11,533 nucleotides of DNA from an uncultured Faecalibacterium sp. (lineage in GTDB: Bacteria > Bacillota > Clostridia > Oscillospirales > Ruminococcaceae), in assembly GCA_934548045.1 (NCBI GenBank), contig CAKTEM010000032.1, positions 1-11,533 on the forward strand, in the 5' to 3' direction. The notes beneath the pieces are model-generated. The model saw only the letters and a program-made list of their open reading frames with translations, did no database searches and was not told the origin of the DNA. Below, piece after piece: positions 1 through 6,399 of this stretch (the first letter of the stretch is position 1; every line of letters begins with the position of its first letter). The position numbers and the translations under genes were made by a program.

Positions 1-46
1 TTAGCAGTGATTATTCAGTTTTGAAGGCACGTCCTTCTAAAAACAC

Positions 47-75
47 TGGACAAAGTAAAACAGATATGTTATACT
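47..75 (+). promoter_or_regulatory. Promoter of the 5S rRNA gene
   Basis: A -35 box TGGACA (47-52) and a -10 box TATACT (70-75) are separated by exactly 17 bp. A TG at 67-68 gives an extended -10. Transcription would start near 82, about nine bases before the 5S gene. Seen directly; activity is inferred. It suggests that the 5S gene can be transcribed independently of any 23S gene lying before the window. Confidence 0.7.
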
Positions 76-90
76 GAACCAGTCATATTG

Positions 91-206
<116 letters not shown>

Positions 207-217
207 TTGAATGAAAG

Positions 218-244
218 CCCTCGAGGATTTTCCTCGGGGGTTTT
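218..244 (+). terminator. Intrinsic terminator of the 5S gene
   Basis: A 10-bp stem (218-227 with 231-240, one G-U pair) closes a three-base TTT loop and is followed directly by TTTTGTT. It ends the 5S transcript. Confidence 0.85.
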
Positions 245-282
245 GTTGTACATAAATAAAAACAGGAGAGAGGAGAATAACG

Positions 283-366
283 GTGGATGAATGGTATCGG
301 AAGAATTACATAGATGTTACGATACAAAAAGTGAGTATAGTAAGAGTGGCAAATCAAATGAAGTGA
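283..366 (+). CDS. Possible 27-residue small ORF, function unknown
   Basis: A GTG at 283 lies seven bases after an AGGAG (271-275), a good ribosome binding site. It opens a frame of 27 codons ending at TGA 364-366. The peptide (starting MDEWYRKNYIDVTIQKV) is amphipathic and mildly basic, with no signal peptide, cysteine cluster or motif I recognise. The region from 245 to 420 is clearly more AT-rich than the rest of the window, so it could be a remnant of a truncated gene or a leader ORF ahead of the acetyltransferase, which starts 54 bases later in the same frame. A small hairpin (TGAGAT 364-369 with ATCTCA 376-381) includes its stop codon. The ribosome binding site is the only real support. 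Confidence 0.25.
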   Translation: MDEWYRKNYIDVTIQKVSIVRVANQMK

Positions 367-420
367 GATACGATGATCTCAGAACAGGCTTGAAAATCCA
401 ACCGACACAAAGGAGAATCT

Positions 421-939
421 ATGGAAGTTTTACCGATCGAAACAAAACGGCTGACGCTTCGGCAGTTCAGTGCGGACGACGCGAAGGATGTTTTTGCGAT
501 TTTGTCCGATGAACAGACGACACTGGACTGTGGCGGATACCATGCGTTCGATGAGATGGACGAAGAATATGGCCGCCTGATGCAGAAATTCGCAGGACAG
601 ACACGGTACAGCATCGTTTTGAAAGAAACGGGCCGTGTGATTGGCATGATCTCGATGATGGACGCGGAACGTGCGGTTCCATGTCTGGAACTTGGTATTG
701 AAATCGCGCCGGACGTCCGGAGAAGAGGCTTTGCACAAGAAGCATTGGAAGCCGTCGTTCAGGCATACTTTGAAAAGACGGATGTCGTGATGTTTACCGG
801 CGGACACTACGCCTACAATGGGGCATCGGGTGAACTGCTGAAAAAATGCGGCTTTACTTATGAGGGAACGGAACACAAAGCGATGCGCCATGCGGAGCGT
901 GGGCCGACGGATCTGGTTTGCTATTATCGGGAAAAATAA
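421..939 (+). CDS. GNAT family N-acetyltransferase (RimJ/RimL-like)
   Basis: This 172-residue cytoplasmic protein has the layout of a single-domain GNAT acetyltransferase, which moves an acetyl group from acetyl-CoA to an amine. It opens with the ETKRLTLRQF strand typical of the RimJ/RimL-like group (residues 8-17). A central beta strand (residues 75-83) follows, then ELGIEIAPDVRRRGFAQEA (about 90-108); the R-R-G-F-A turn is the acetyl-CoA pyrophosphate loop (motif A). A C-terminal N-x-A/S-x-x-L-L-x-K-C-G-F segment (about 138-148) is the usual motif B. The ATG is preceded by AGGAG at 411-415. A strong terminator follows, so it is probably monocistronic or transcribed with the small ORF before it. 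The substrate cannot be told from sequence: ribosomal-protein alanine, an antibiotic or a polyamine are all possible. Confidence 0.9.
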   Translation: MEVLPIETKRLTLRQFSADDAKDVFAILSDEQTTLDCGGYHAFDEMDEEYGRLMQKFAGQTRYSIVLKETGRVIGMISMMDAERAVPCLELGIEIAPDVRRRGFAQEALEAVVQAYFEKTDVVMFTGGHYAYNGASGELLKKCGFTYEGTEHKAMRHAERGPTDLVCYYREK

Positions 940-965
940 CATTTAAGGGGTTGTTCTTATAAATG

Positions 966-1003
966 AAACTGAGGTCGGGGGAAAAGCCCGGCCTCAGTTT
1001 TTT
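966..1003 (+). terminator. Intrinsic terminator after the acetyltransferase
   Basis: The stem CTGAGGTCGGG (969-979) pairs with CCCGGCCTCAG (987-997), with one G-U pair, and is followed by TTTTTT. An A-run before the left arm mirrors the T-run, so the hairpin is AT-extended at its base. It isolates the acetyltransferase from the efflux gene, whose promoter begins only 13 bases later. Confidence 0.9.
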
Positions 1004-1015
1004 ACATGCAAAACC

Positions 1016-1046
1016 TTGACTCTACAACCGTTATAGGGTTTACTAT
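1016..1046 (+). promoter_or_regulatory. MerR-type operator/promoter of the MATE gene
   Basis: A -35 box TTGACT (1016-1021) and a -10-like TACTAT (1041-1046) are 19 bp apart. A dyad fills the interval: ACTCTACAAC (1019-1028) and GTTATAGGGT (1030-1039) match at 8 of 10 paired positions around base 1029. An over-long spacer with a centred dyad overlapping the -35 is the known architecture of promoters activated by MerR-family regulators, which often control multidrug exporters. An alternative reading uses TTTACT (1039-1044) as -10 with a normal 17-bp spacer. No MerR gene is inside the window. Confidence 0.6.
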
Positions 1047-1063
1047 TTGTGGAGGAAAGGGAA

Positions 1064-1111
1064 GCCCATCGGGAGATGCCGGGGAACTTGGCAAAAGCAA
1101 AGGCGATGGGC
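1064..1111 (+). other. Stem-loop in the 5' leader of the MATE gene
   Basis: GCCCATCG (1064-1071) pairs perfectly with CGATGGGC (1104-1111), enclosing a small inner hairpin TGCC/GGCA. The right arm ends directly at the GAGGGAAG ribosome binding site of the efflux gene, so folding could affect its translation. Structure is read by eye; function is inferred. Confidence 0.4.
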
Positions 1112-1122
1112 GAGGGAAGAAC

Positions 1123-2508
1123 ATGGAAAAAAATCTGACGACGGGCAGTGTGCTGAAAAACATCTTCTATTTTTCACTGCCCTATCTGCTCTCATATTTT
1201 TTGCAGACGCTCTACGGCATGGCCGATTTGTTCATCATCGGGCAGTTCGAGGGCGTTGCAAGCACAACGGCGGTCTCCATCGGCAGTCAGGTGATGCACA
1301 TGATCACGGTCATGCTGGTGGGCCTTGCGATGGGAACGACGGTCAGCATTGGCCGGGCCATCGGCGCGAAAAACAACCGGGAGGCTGCAAAGGTCATCGG
1401 CAACACCGTCACGCTTTTTATGCTGGGGTCGGTCGTGCTGGCGGCAGTCCTGTTTGGGCTGGTGAACCCCATCGTAAAAATCATCTCGACACCGGAAGAG
1501 GCCATTGCAGGCACCCGGATGTATCTGATGATCTGCTTCATCGGCATCCCGTGCATCACGGCATATAATGTCATTGCCTCGATTTTCCGGGGGATGGGCG
1601 ACTCGAAAAGCCCGATGTATTTCATTGCGGTGGCCTGCGTTGCAAATATCACATTGGATTACTTCTTTATGGGTGCGCTGCATCTCGGGCCAGCTGGCGC
1701 GGCACTGGGTACGACCCTCTCGCAGGGAATCAGTGTCATCATCTCGCTGGTCGTGATCCTGAAGCGGAAGACCGGCATCCGACTGTCCAAGATGGATTTT
1801 AAACCGGAGCGGAGCGTATTGGGTCAGATTTTGAGCATTGGTCTGCCGGTGGCGTTTCAGGATGGCTTCATTCAGGTGGCGTTTATCATTATTACTATTA
1901 TTGCGAACCAGCGTGGCCTGACCGATGCGGCGGCGGTGGGTATCGTCGAAAAAATCATCAGCTTCCTGTTTCTGGTGCCGTCGTCGATGCTGTCGACCGT
2001 CTCGGCATTGGGTGCGCAGAACATCGGCGCAGGCAAGCACAGCCGCGCGGCGCAGACACTCCGGTATGCGATTTGCATCGCTGTCGGGTTTGGCGTAACG
2101 GTTTCGATTCTGGTGCAGTTCGTGGCCCAGCCGCTGGTCGGCCTGTTCACGACGGACATGGCGGTGGCAGTTGCTGGTGCGGCTTACCTGCGCGGCTATG
2201 TGCTGGACTGCATTTTCGCAGGCATCCATTTCAGCTTCAGCGGCTATTTCTGCGCCTACGGCAAGTCTGGCGTCTCGTTCCTGCACAACATCATCGCGAT
2301 CCTGCTGGTGCGTGTGCCGGGCGTGTACCTGACCTCGAAGCTGTTTCCGGAGTCACTGCTCCCGATGGGCCTCGCAACGGCGACCGGCTCGCTGCTGTCG
2401 GTGATTATCTGCGTGCTCGCGTTTGTTTATCTGCGCAGGAAAAATATCATTCCCAAAGAGGACGCAGCATGCTCCTCTTTTTTGCGTACAGGAGGATTTT
2501 TATGCTGA
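1123..2508 (+). CDS. MATE family multidrug/toxin efflux transporter
   Basis: The protein has 461 residues and about twelve hydrophobic helices, the normal size of MATE cation antiporters, which use Na+ or H+ gradients to export drugs or metabolites through the cytoplasmic membrane. Family marks include YGMADLFIIGQF (about 31-42, the M-V/A-D-x-x-x-I/V-G motif of helix 1), SIFRGMGDSKSPMYF (about 153-167), the LDYFFMG segment (about 178-184) and GPAGAALGT (about 189-197). The start at 1123 is chosen because GAGGGAAG (1112-1119) precedes it and MEKNLTTGSVLKN is the usual N-terminus; the same frame is open back to an ATG at 1006, but that lies inside the terminator/promoter. The last 20 residues are translated through a terminator-like hairpin, and the stop overlaps the next start by seven bases. 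The substrate is unknown. Confidence 0.93.
   Translation: MEKNLTTGSVLKNIFYFSLPYLLSYFLQTLYGMADLFIIGQFEGVASTTAVSIGSQVMHMITVMLVGLAMGTTVSIGRAIGAKNNREAAKVIGNTVTLFMLGSVVLAAVLFGLVNPIVKIISTPEEAIAGTRMYLMICFIGIPCITAYNVIASIFRGMGDSKSPMYFIAVACVANITLDYFFMGALHLGPAGAALGTTLSQGISVIISLVVILKRKTGIRLSKMDFKPERSVLGQILSIGLPVAFQDGFIQVAFIIITIIANQRGLTDAAAVGIVEKIISFLFLVPSSMLSTVSALGAQNIGAGKHSRAAQTLRYAICIAVGFGVTVSILVQFVAQPLVGLFTTDMAVAVAGAAYLRGYVLDCIFAGIHFSFSGYFCAYGKSGVSFLHNIIAILLVRVPGVYLTSKLFPESLLPMGLATATGSLLSVIICVLAFVYLRRKNIIPKEDAACSSFLRTGGFLC
2455..2483 (+). terminator. Terminator-like hairpin inside the 3' end of the MATE gene
   Basis: AAAGAGGA (2455-2462) pairs perfectly with TCCTCTTT (2473-2480), extended by an inner GCA/TGC pairing after one unpaired base, and runs into six T (2478-2483). 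It looks like an intrinsic terminator yet lies within translated codons, 19 bases before the start of the next gene. Ribosomes on the pump mRNA would cover it; without translation it could stop transcription into the downstream gene. Confidence 0.5.
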
Positions 2509-3224
2509 AAAACACGCAGGTCGACCTCTGCGGCCGGGTCGATTTTACGCGCGAAACACCGCTCCTTGAACGGGATGCGGCGTTCTCGTTTGCGTGCAGA
2601 GGGTGCGGCAACTGCTGCCGCGGCCGGGAAGACATCGTGCTGTCCGGGTTTGACCTGTGGCGCATCGCGGTGCGTCTGCGTCTGCCGCCCCAAATCGTGG
2701 CACGGGGATTCTGCCGGGAAAGCATCGGCGCGGTCAGCCGCCTGCCGGTGCTGCGGCTGGCCCCCGTGAAGGAGAACCGGAACAACTGCCCGTTCCTGAC
2801 CAAAAACCACTGTGCTATCCACGACGCCGAGCCGCTGGTCTGCGCGCTCTATCCACTGGCGCAGGAAATTGATAAAGAGGGGAACATCTCTTACTTTTTG
2901 CAGCCGACCGACTGCGGCGGCCGGGTCATCGAGGCCAAGGTCGGGGATTACCTGAACCGCTATGATGTGCCTGCACGGGAGAAGACTGATGCAAAATGGG
3001 CCGTGACCTGCATGGAGTTGGAAGATGTGGTGGAAGAGCTGGAAACGCAGCTCAGTCCGGTGCTGATGCGCCGGGTCGAGGCGAAGCTCTGGCAGGCACT
3101 TTACTATCAATACACGCTGGAAGGTGAGTTTTTGCCCCAGTTCGAGGCGAATCTCCATTGGCTGGATGGGGAACTGGACAAATTACGGGAGTATCAGCAG
3201 AAATTAACCTATCGAAAAAAGTGA
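2502..3224 (+). CDS. YkgJ family cysteine-cluster protein
   Basis: This 240-residue cytoplasmic protein carries the cysteine pattern of the YkgJ/UPF0153 (zinc- or iron-chelating, CxxCxxCC) family: ACRGCGNCCRG with Cys32, 35, 38 and 39, then NNCPFL (Cys96), CAIH (Cys104), PLVCALYP (Cys114) and TDCGG (Cys138). Eight cysteines in this spacing fit metal or Fe-S binding; the family's biochemical role is not established. The C-terminal third is acidic and helical (residues 170-235) and is probably specific to Clostridia. The start at 2502 follows AGGAGG (2490-2495) and overlaps the MATE stop by seven bases (ATGCTGA), implying translational coupling. The frame is open far upstream, but that is a shadow of the pump gene. 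No obvious terminator follows. Confidence 0.85.
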   Translation: MLKNTQVDLCGRVDFTRETPLLERDAAFSFACRGCGNCCRGREDIVLSGFDLWRIAVRLRLPPQIVARGFCRESIGAVSRLPVLRLAPVKENRNNCPFLTKNHCAIHDAEPLVCALYPLAQEIDKEGNISYFLQPTDCGGRVIEAKVGDYLNRYDVPAREKTDAKWAVTCMELEDVVEELETQLSPVLMRRVEAKLWQALYYQYTLEGEFLPQFEANLHWLDGELDKLREYQQKLTYRKK

Positions 3225-3266
3225 TAGATAAATTCATTGCAATTGATAATTGAGGACGTCCACGCA

Positions 3267-3295
3267 TTGTTTTCTCCCGGAGATTGTGCTATACT
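3267..3295 (+). promoter_or_regulatory. Promoter of the ABC importer operon
   Basis: TTGTTT (3267-3272) and TATACT (3290-3295) are separated by 17 bp, with a TG at 3287-3288 forming an extended -10. The start of transcription would be near 3302, leaving a leader of about 94 bases before the binding-protein gene. Confidence 0.75.
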
Positions 3296-3347
3296 TCACG
3301 AGTGTAAAGCAGAGTCCACACAGCCTGCTGATAAAAATGTTTTTCTG

Positions 3348-3367
3348 CGCGGCGTCCTGTTGCCGCG
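3348..3367 (+). other. GC-rich hairpin in the leader of the ABC operon
   Basis: CGCGGC (3348-3353) pairs perfectly with GCCGCG (3362-3367) around an eight-base loop. No T-run follows. It lies between the promoter and the ribosome binding site hairpin. I do not recognise a known riboswitch or a T-box in this leader. Confidence 0.45.
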
Positions 3368-3370
3368 AGA

Positions 3371-3395
3371 AATGATATGAGAGGGAGATATCATT
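3371..3395 (+). promoter_or_regulatory. Ribosome binding site displayed in a hairpin loop
   Basis: AATGATAT (3371-3378) pairs perfectly with ATATCATT (3388-3395). The nine-base loop GAGAGGGAG (3379-3387) contains the whole Shine-Dalgarno sequence, and the ATG at 3396 follows directly after the stem. The stem is AT-only apart from one G-C pair, so it is weak. It may keep the site accessible, or act as a translational control element. Confidence 0.55.
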
Positions 3396-4403
3396 ATGCG
3401 TAAGATCACTCGTCGTTCGTTCCTGACCGCTGCCGTTGCCTGCGGCGCGGCTGCTGCACTGTCCGCTTGCGGCGGCTCTGCTTCTTCTACCGCTTCTTCC
3501 GTGGCGTCCTCGGCTGCTGCGGATGGCGCAAGCTACACCGTCGGCATCTGCCAGCTGGTCGAGCACGCCGCTCTGGATGCTGCAACGCAGGGCTTTGAGG
3601 ATGCTCTGACCGCAGAGTTCGGCGACAGCGTCACTTTCGATTTCCAGAACGCTCAGAACGATTCCGCTACCTGCGCTACCATCGCAAACGGCTTCGTTTC
3701 TTCCAAGGTCGACCTCATCATGGCAAACGCCACTCCTGCTCTGCAGGCTGCACAGGCTGCTACCAATGAGATCCCCATCCTCGGCACCTCCGTCACCGAG
3801 TACGGCGTTGCACTGGGTCTGACCGATTTCGACGGTACCGTCGGCGGCAATGTCTCCGGTACTTCCGATCTGGCTCCGCTGGATCAGCAGGCTGACATGA
3901 TCGTTGAGTGGCTGCCCGATGCAAAGAAGGCTGGCCTGCTCTACTGTTCCGCTGAGGCAAACAGCCAGTATCAGGTCGATGAGGTGCAGAAGTACCTCGA
4001 GGACAAGGGCCTGACCGTTACCCAGTATGCTTTCTCCGATTCCAACGATCTGGCTTCTGTCTGCCAGAAGGCCGCTGACGAGAACGACGTGCTGTATGTT
4101 CCCACCGATAACACCGTTGCTGCAAACACCGGCATCGTGGACGGCATCTGCCGCCCGGCAAAGAAGCCGGTCTTCGCAGGCGAGGAGGGCATCTGCGCCG
4201 GCTGTGGCGTCGCGACCCTGTCCATCAGCTACTATGACCTTGGCTACACCACCGGCGAGATGGCAGTCAAGATCCTGAAGGGTGAGGCAGACATCGCTAC
4301 CATGCCCATCGAGTACACCACCGTCACCAAGAAGTACAACAAGGCCATCTGCGATGATCTGGGCCTGACCGCTCCGGATGGTTACGAGGAAATTGAAGCA
4401 TAA
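3396..4403 (+). CDS. ABC transporter substrate-binding lipoprotein (COG2984/TrpX-like)
   Basis: This 335-residue exported binding protein delivers a solute to the permease and ATPase encoded downstream. The N-terminus has a twin-arginine-like TRRSFL (residues 5-10), a hydrophobic stretch and a lipobox LSAC, with Cys25 as the lipidated residue. A Ser/Ala-rich linker (26-45) precedes the folded domain. The body matches the ABC_sub_bind (PF04392) fold: YTVGICQLVEHAALD near 47-61, a VPTDNTVAANTGIV segment near 231-244, and the hallmark GEEGICAGCGVATLSISYYDLGY near 261-283. In this family some members are T-box regulated and called TrpX, suggesting aromatic amino acids, but no T-box is present here and the ligand is unknown. 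Codons are strongly biased (GCT, CTG, ACC), as in highly expressed genes. A repeat starts on the base after the stop. Confidence 0.92.
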   Translation: MRKITRRSFLTAAVACGAAAALSACGGSASSTASSVASSAAADGASYTVGICQLVEHAALDAATQGFEDALTAEFGDSVTFDFQNAQNDSATCATIANGFVSSKVDLIMANATPALQAAQAATNEIPILGTSVTEYGVALGLTDFDGTVGGNVSGTSDLAPLDQQADMIVEWLPDAKKAGLLYCSAEANSQYQVDEVQKYLEDKGLTVTQYAFSDSNDLASVCQKAADENDVLYVPTDNTVAANTGIVDGICRPAKKPVFAGEEGICAGCGVATLSISYYDLGYTTGEMAVKILKGEADIATMPIEYTTVTKKYNKAICDDLGLTAPDGYEEIEA

Positions 4404-4516
4404 TAGCCCTCTCAGTCAATGCTCCGCATTGCCAGCTTGTCCACCCTCTGTCGCTTTGCGACATCTCCCTCCGGCCGGAGGGAGTCTGTCAGAGGGCGAG
4501 CCATTGGCAGGCCGGT
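4404..4516 (+). repeat. Dispersed palindromic repeat, copy R1
   Basis: The first 93 bases are identical to 6400-6492; the next 20 differ at a few positions only. It starts on the base after the TAA stop with an in-frame TAG. Internal hairpins are CAATGC/GCATTG (4417-4422 with 4426-4431), GTCGC/GCGAC (4450-4454 with 4458-4462) and a perfect 20-bp palindrome (4465-4484, left half CTCCCTCCGG). The element is bracketed by CCCTCT and AGAGGG. No T-run follows, so it is not a classic terminator, but it should stabilise the 3' end of the binding-protein mRNA. Confidence 0.9.
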
Positions 4517-4547
4517 TTTGAGAGTGCGTAAAACAGCAGAGCGATGA

Positions 4548-4618
4548 CTCCGCTGTAATGGGAAGATTCTACTATAAAAAATAGCGGAGAAGAGCCAAAA
4601 ACGCGCTTCTCCGCTTTT
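4548..4618 (+). terminator. Terminator/attenuator between binding-protein and permease genes
   Basis: AGCGGAGAAG (4583-4592) pairs perfectly with CTTCTCCGCT (4606-4615) around a 13-base loop, followed by TTTTCCC. An upstream CTCCGCT (4548-4554) can instead pair with AGCGGAG (4583-4589), an alternative fold that excludes the first. A short hairpin CCCGT/ACGGG (4619-4623 with 4629-4633) follows. Partial termination here would make the binding protein more abundant than the membrane parts, which is common in ABC importers. The short T-tract suggests incomplete termination. Confidence 0.55.
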
Positions 4619-4667
4619 CCCGTGTTAAACGGGACAAAAAAGTGTATTGGTTTTAGGAGGGTTTATT

Positions 4668-5612
4668 TTGGAACTGTTTGCAAGATTGGCGAACCTGCCG
4701 GGCGCACTGCCCGGTGCCTGCGCGCAGGGTCTTATCTGGGGCATCATGGCGATTGGTGTCTACCTGACCTACCGCATCCTCGATGTGGCCGACCTGACCG
4801 TTGATGGTTCGTTCGGCACCGGCGGCGCGGTCTGCGTCATGTGCCTGCTGTCGGGCCAGAACGTCTGGGTCTCTCTGTTCATCGCCCTGCTGGCAGGTCT
4901 GGCGACCGGCTTTGTCACCGGCCTGCTCCACACCTTTATGGGTATCCCGGCGATCCTGGCCGGCATCCTGACCCAGCTGGCTCTGTACTCCATCAACCTG
5001 AAGATCATGGGCAAGGCCAACCAGTCCATCAATGTGGACAAGTATGACCTGCTCATCTCCCTGCGCTGGGTCAAGGAGTTCGCACTCCACAACCCCATCA
5101 TTATGGTCGTCATCGTCACGGCGGTGCTGGTCGGCGTGCTGTACTGGTTCTTCGGTACCGAGCTGGGCTGTTCCATCCGTGCGACCGGTTCTAACCCCAA
5201 CATGTCGCGTGCGCAGGGCATCAACACCAACCTGAACATCGTGCTGGGTCTGGCCGTTTCCAATGGTCTGGTCGCACTGTCCGGCGCGCTGCTGAGCCAG
5301 TATCAGGGCTTTGCAGATGTCAGCATGGGCCGTGGTGCCATCGTCATCGGTCTGGCAGCTGTCATTATCGGCGAGGCTGTGTTCGGCCGCATCTTCCATA
5401 ACTTCGCGCTCAAGCTGGTGTCCGTCTCGCTGGGTGCCATCATCTATTACATTGTCATTCAGCTGGTCCTGACCCTCGGTTTCGACGCAAACCTCCTGAA
5501 ACTGCTCAGCGCGTCCGTGGTTGCGATCTTCCTTGCGGTGCCGTACTGGAAGGGCAAGTATTTCGCAAAACCCACCGCAAAAAAGGCTAAGGAGGATGCA
5601 AAAAATGCTTGA
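4668..5612 (+). CDS. ABC transporter permease (COG4120, BPD_transp_2/LivH-like)
   Basis: The 314-residue integral membrane protein has about nine hydrophobic segments and forms the channel of the importer. Recognisable family sequence includes AQGLIWGIMAIGVYLTYRILDVADLTVDGSFGTGGA near the N-terminus, GLLHTFMGIPAILAGILTQLALYSINLKIMG in the middle, the ELGCSIRATGSNPNMSRAQGI loop that faces the ATPase, and GRGAIVIGLAAVIIGEAVFG. The chosen start is TTG 4668, seven bases after AGGAGG (4655-4660); an earlier TTG in frame at 4647 lies before the ribosome binding site. The C-terminus is a lysine-rich tail. The stop overlaps the ATPase start by eight bases (ATGCTTGA), so the two are translationally coupled. 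Confidence 0.92.
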   Translation: MELFARLANLPGALPGACAQGLIWGIMAIGVYLTYRILDVADLTVDGSFGTGGAVCVMCLLSGQNVWVSLFIALLAGLATGFVTGLLHTFMGIPAILAGILTQLALYSINLKIMGKANQSINVDKYDLLISLRWVKEFALHNPIIMVVIVTAVLVGVLYWFFGTELGCSIRATGSNPNMSRAQGINTNLNIVLGLAVSNGLVALSGALLSQYQGFADVSMGRGAIVIGLAAVIIGEAVFGRIFHNFALKLVSVSLGAIIYYIVIQLVLTLGFDANLLKLLSASVVAIFLAVPYWKGKYFAKPTAKKAKEDAKNA

Positions 5613-6399
5613 GATCCAAAATGTTTCCAAGACCTTCAACGCCGGTACCGTCAACGAAAAGACCGCGTTGAACGGCCTGAACCTGAAGCTGAACGAGGGC
5701 GATTTCGTCACCGTTATCGGCGGCAACGGCGCAGGCAAGTCCACCATGCTGAACGCAGTCGCCGGTGTCTGGCCGGTCGATTCCGGTAAAATCATTATTG
5801 ACGGTATAGACGTTACCCGTCTGGGAGAGCATCAGCGTGCCGCCTACATTGGCCGTGTTTTTCAGGACCCCATGACCGGTACCGCCGCGACCATGCAGAT
5901 CGAGGAAAATCTTGCGCTGGCCGCACGCCGCGGCAAACGCCGCACCCTCCGGGTCGGCATCACCAAGGCAGAACGGGAACAGTACCGGGAACTGCTTAAA
6001 TCGCTGGATCTGGGTCTGGAAGACCGTCTGACCGCCCGTGTGGGCCTGCTGTCCGGCGGCCAGCGTCAGGCTCTGACCCTGCTGATGGCGACCATGAACA
6101 AGCCGAAGCTCCTGCTTCTGGACGAGCATACCGCCGCGCTCGACCCCAAGACCGCGCTGAAAGTCCTGACCCTCTCGGCGAAGATCGTCGAGGAGAACCA
6201 CCTGACGACCATGATGATCACCCACAACATGAAGGACGCCATCAAGTATGGCAACCGCCTGATCATGATGCACGAAGGCCATATCATCTATGATGTTTCC
6301 GGCGAGGAGAAGAAGAACCTGCATGTCTCCGACCTGTTGGCAAAGTTCCAGATCGCCAGCGGCGGCGAGTTCGCAAATGATCGGATGATTTTGTCCTGA
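5605..6399 (+). CDS. ABC transporter ATP-binding protein (COG1101)
   Basis: This 264-residue cytoplasmic ATPase powers the importer. It shows Walker A GGNGAGKST (residues 39-47), a Q-loop in GRVFQDPMTGTAATMQIEENLALA (near residues 89-111, a hallmark of the COG1101 group), the signature LSGGQRQ (near 151-157), Walker B LLLLDEHTAALDPKTA (near 170-185, including the D-loop) and the switch histidine in MMITHNM (near 206-212). All catalytic elements are intact. The ATG at 5605 is preferred, nine bases after GGAGG (5591-5595); an in-frame ATG at 5596 is too close to that site. Length fits the family. The TGA is followed at once by repeat copy R2. The solute remains unassigned. Confidence 0.94.
   Translation: MLEIQNVSKTFNAGTVNEKTALNGLNLKLNEGDFVTVIGGNGAGKSTMLNAVAGVWPVDSGKIIIDGIDVTRLGEHQRAAYIGRVFQDPMTGTAATMQIEENLALAARRGKRRTLRVGITKAEREQYRELLKSLDLGLEDRLTARVGLLSGGQRQALTLLMATMNKPKLLLLDEHTAALDPKTALKVLTLSAKIVEENHLTTMMITHNMKDAIKYGNRLIMMHEGHIIYDVSGEEKKNLHVSDLLAKFQIASGGEFANDRMILS

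Noticed and set aside
1006..1122. Upstream ATG extending the MATE protein by 39 residues
   Set aside because: It lies between the terminator and the promoter and would be upstream of the predicted transcription start; ATG 1123 has the ribosome binding site and the normal family N-terminus.
1192..2286. Long open frame antisense to the MATE gene
   Set aside because: It is a shadow produced by biased third positions of the real gene; its translation is rich in His, Arg, Asp and Gln with no domain, and there is no ribosome binding site.
3302..3395. T-box or other known riboswitch ahead of the ABC operon
   Set aside because: No T-box core sequence, terminator/antiterminator pair or riboswitch consensus is visible in this short leader.
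4653..5795. Long minus-strand frame across the permease and start of the ATPase
   Set aside because: Both plus-strand genes are unmistakable ABC components, and the antisense translation is low-complexity and charged with no recognisable fold.
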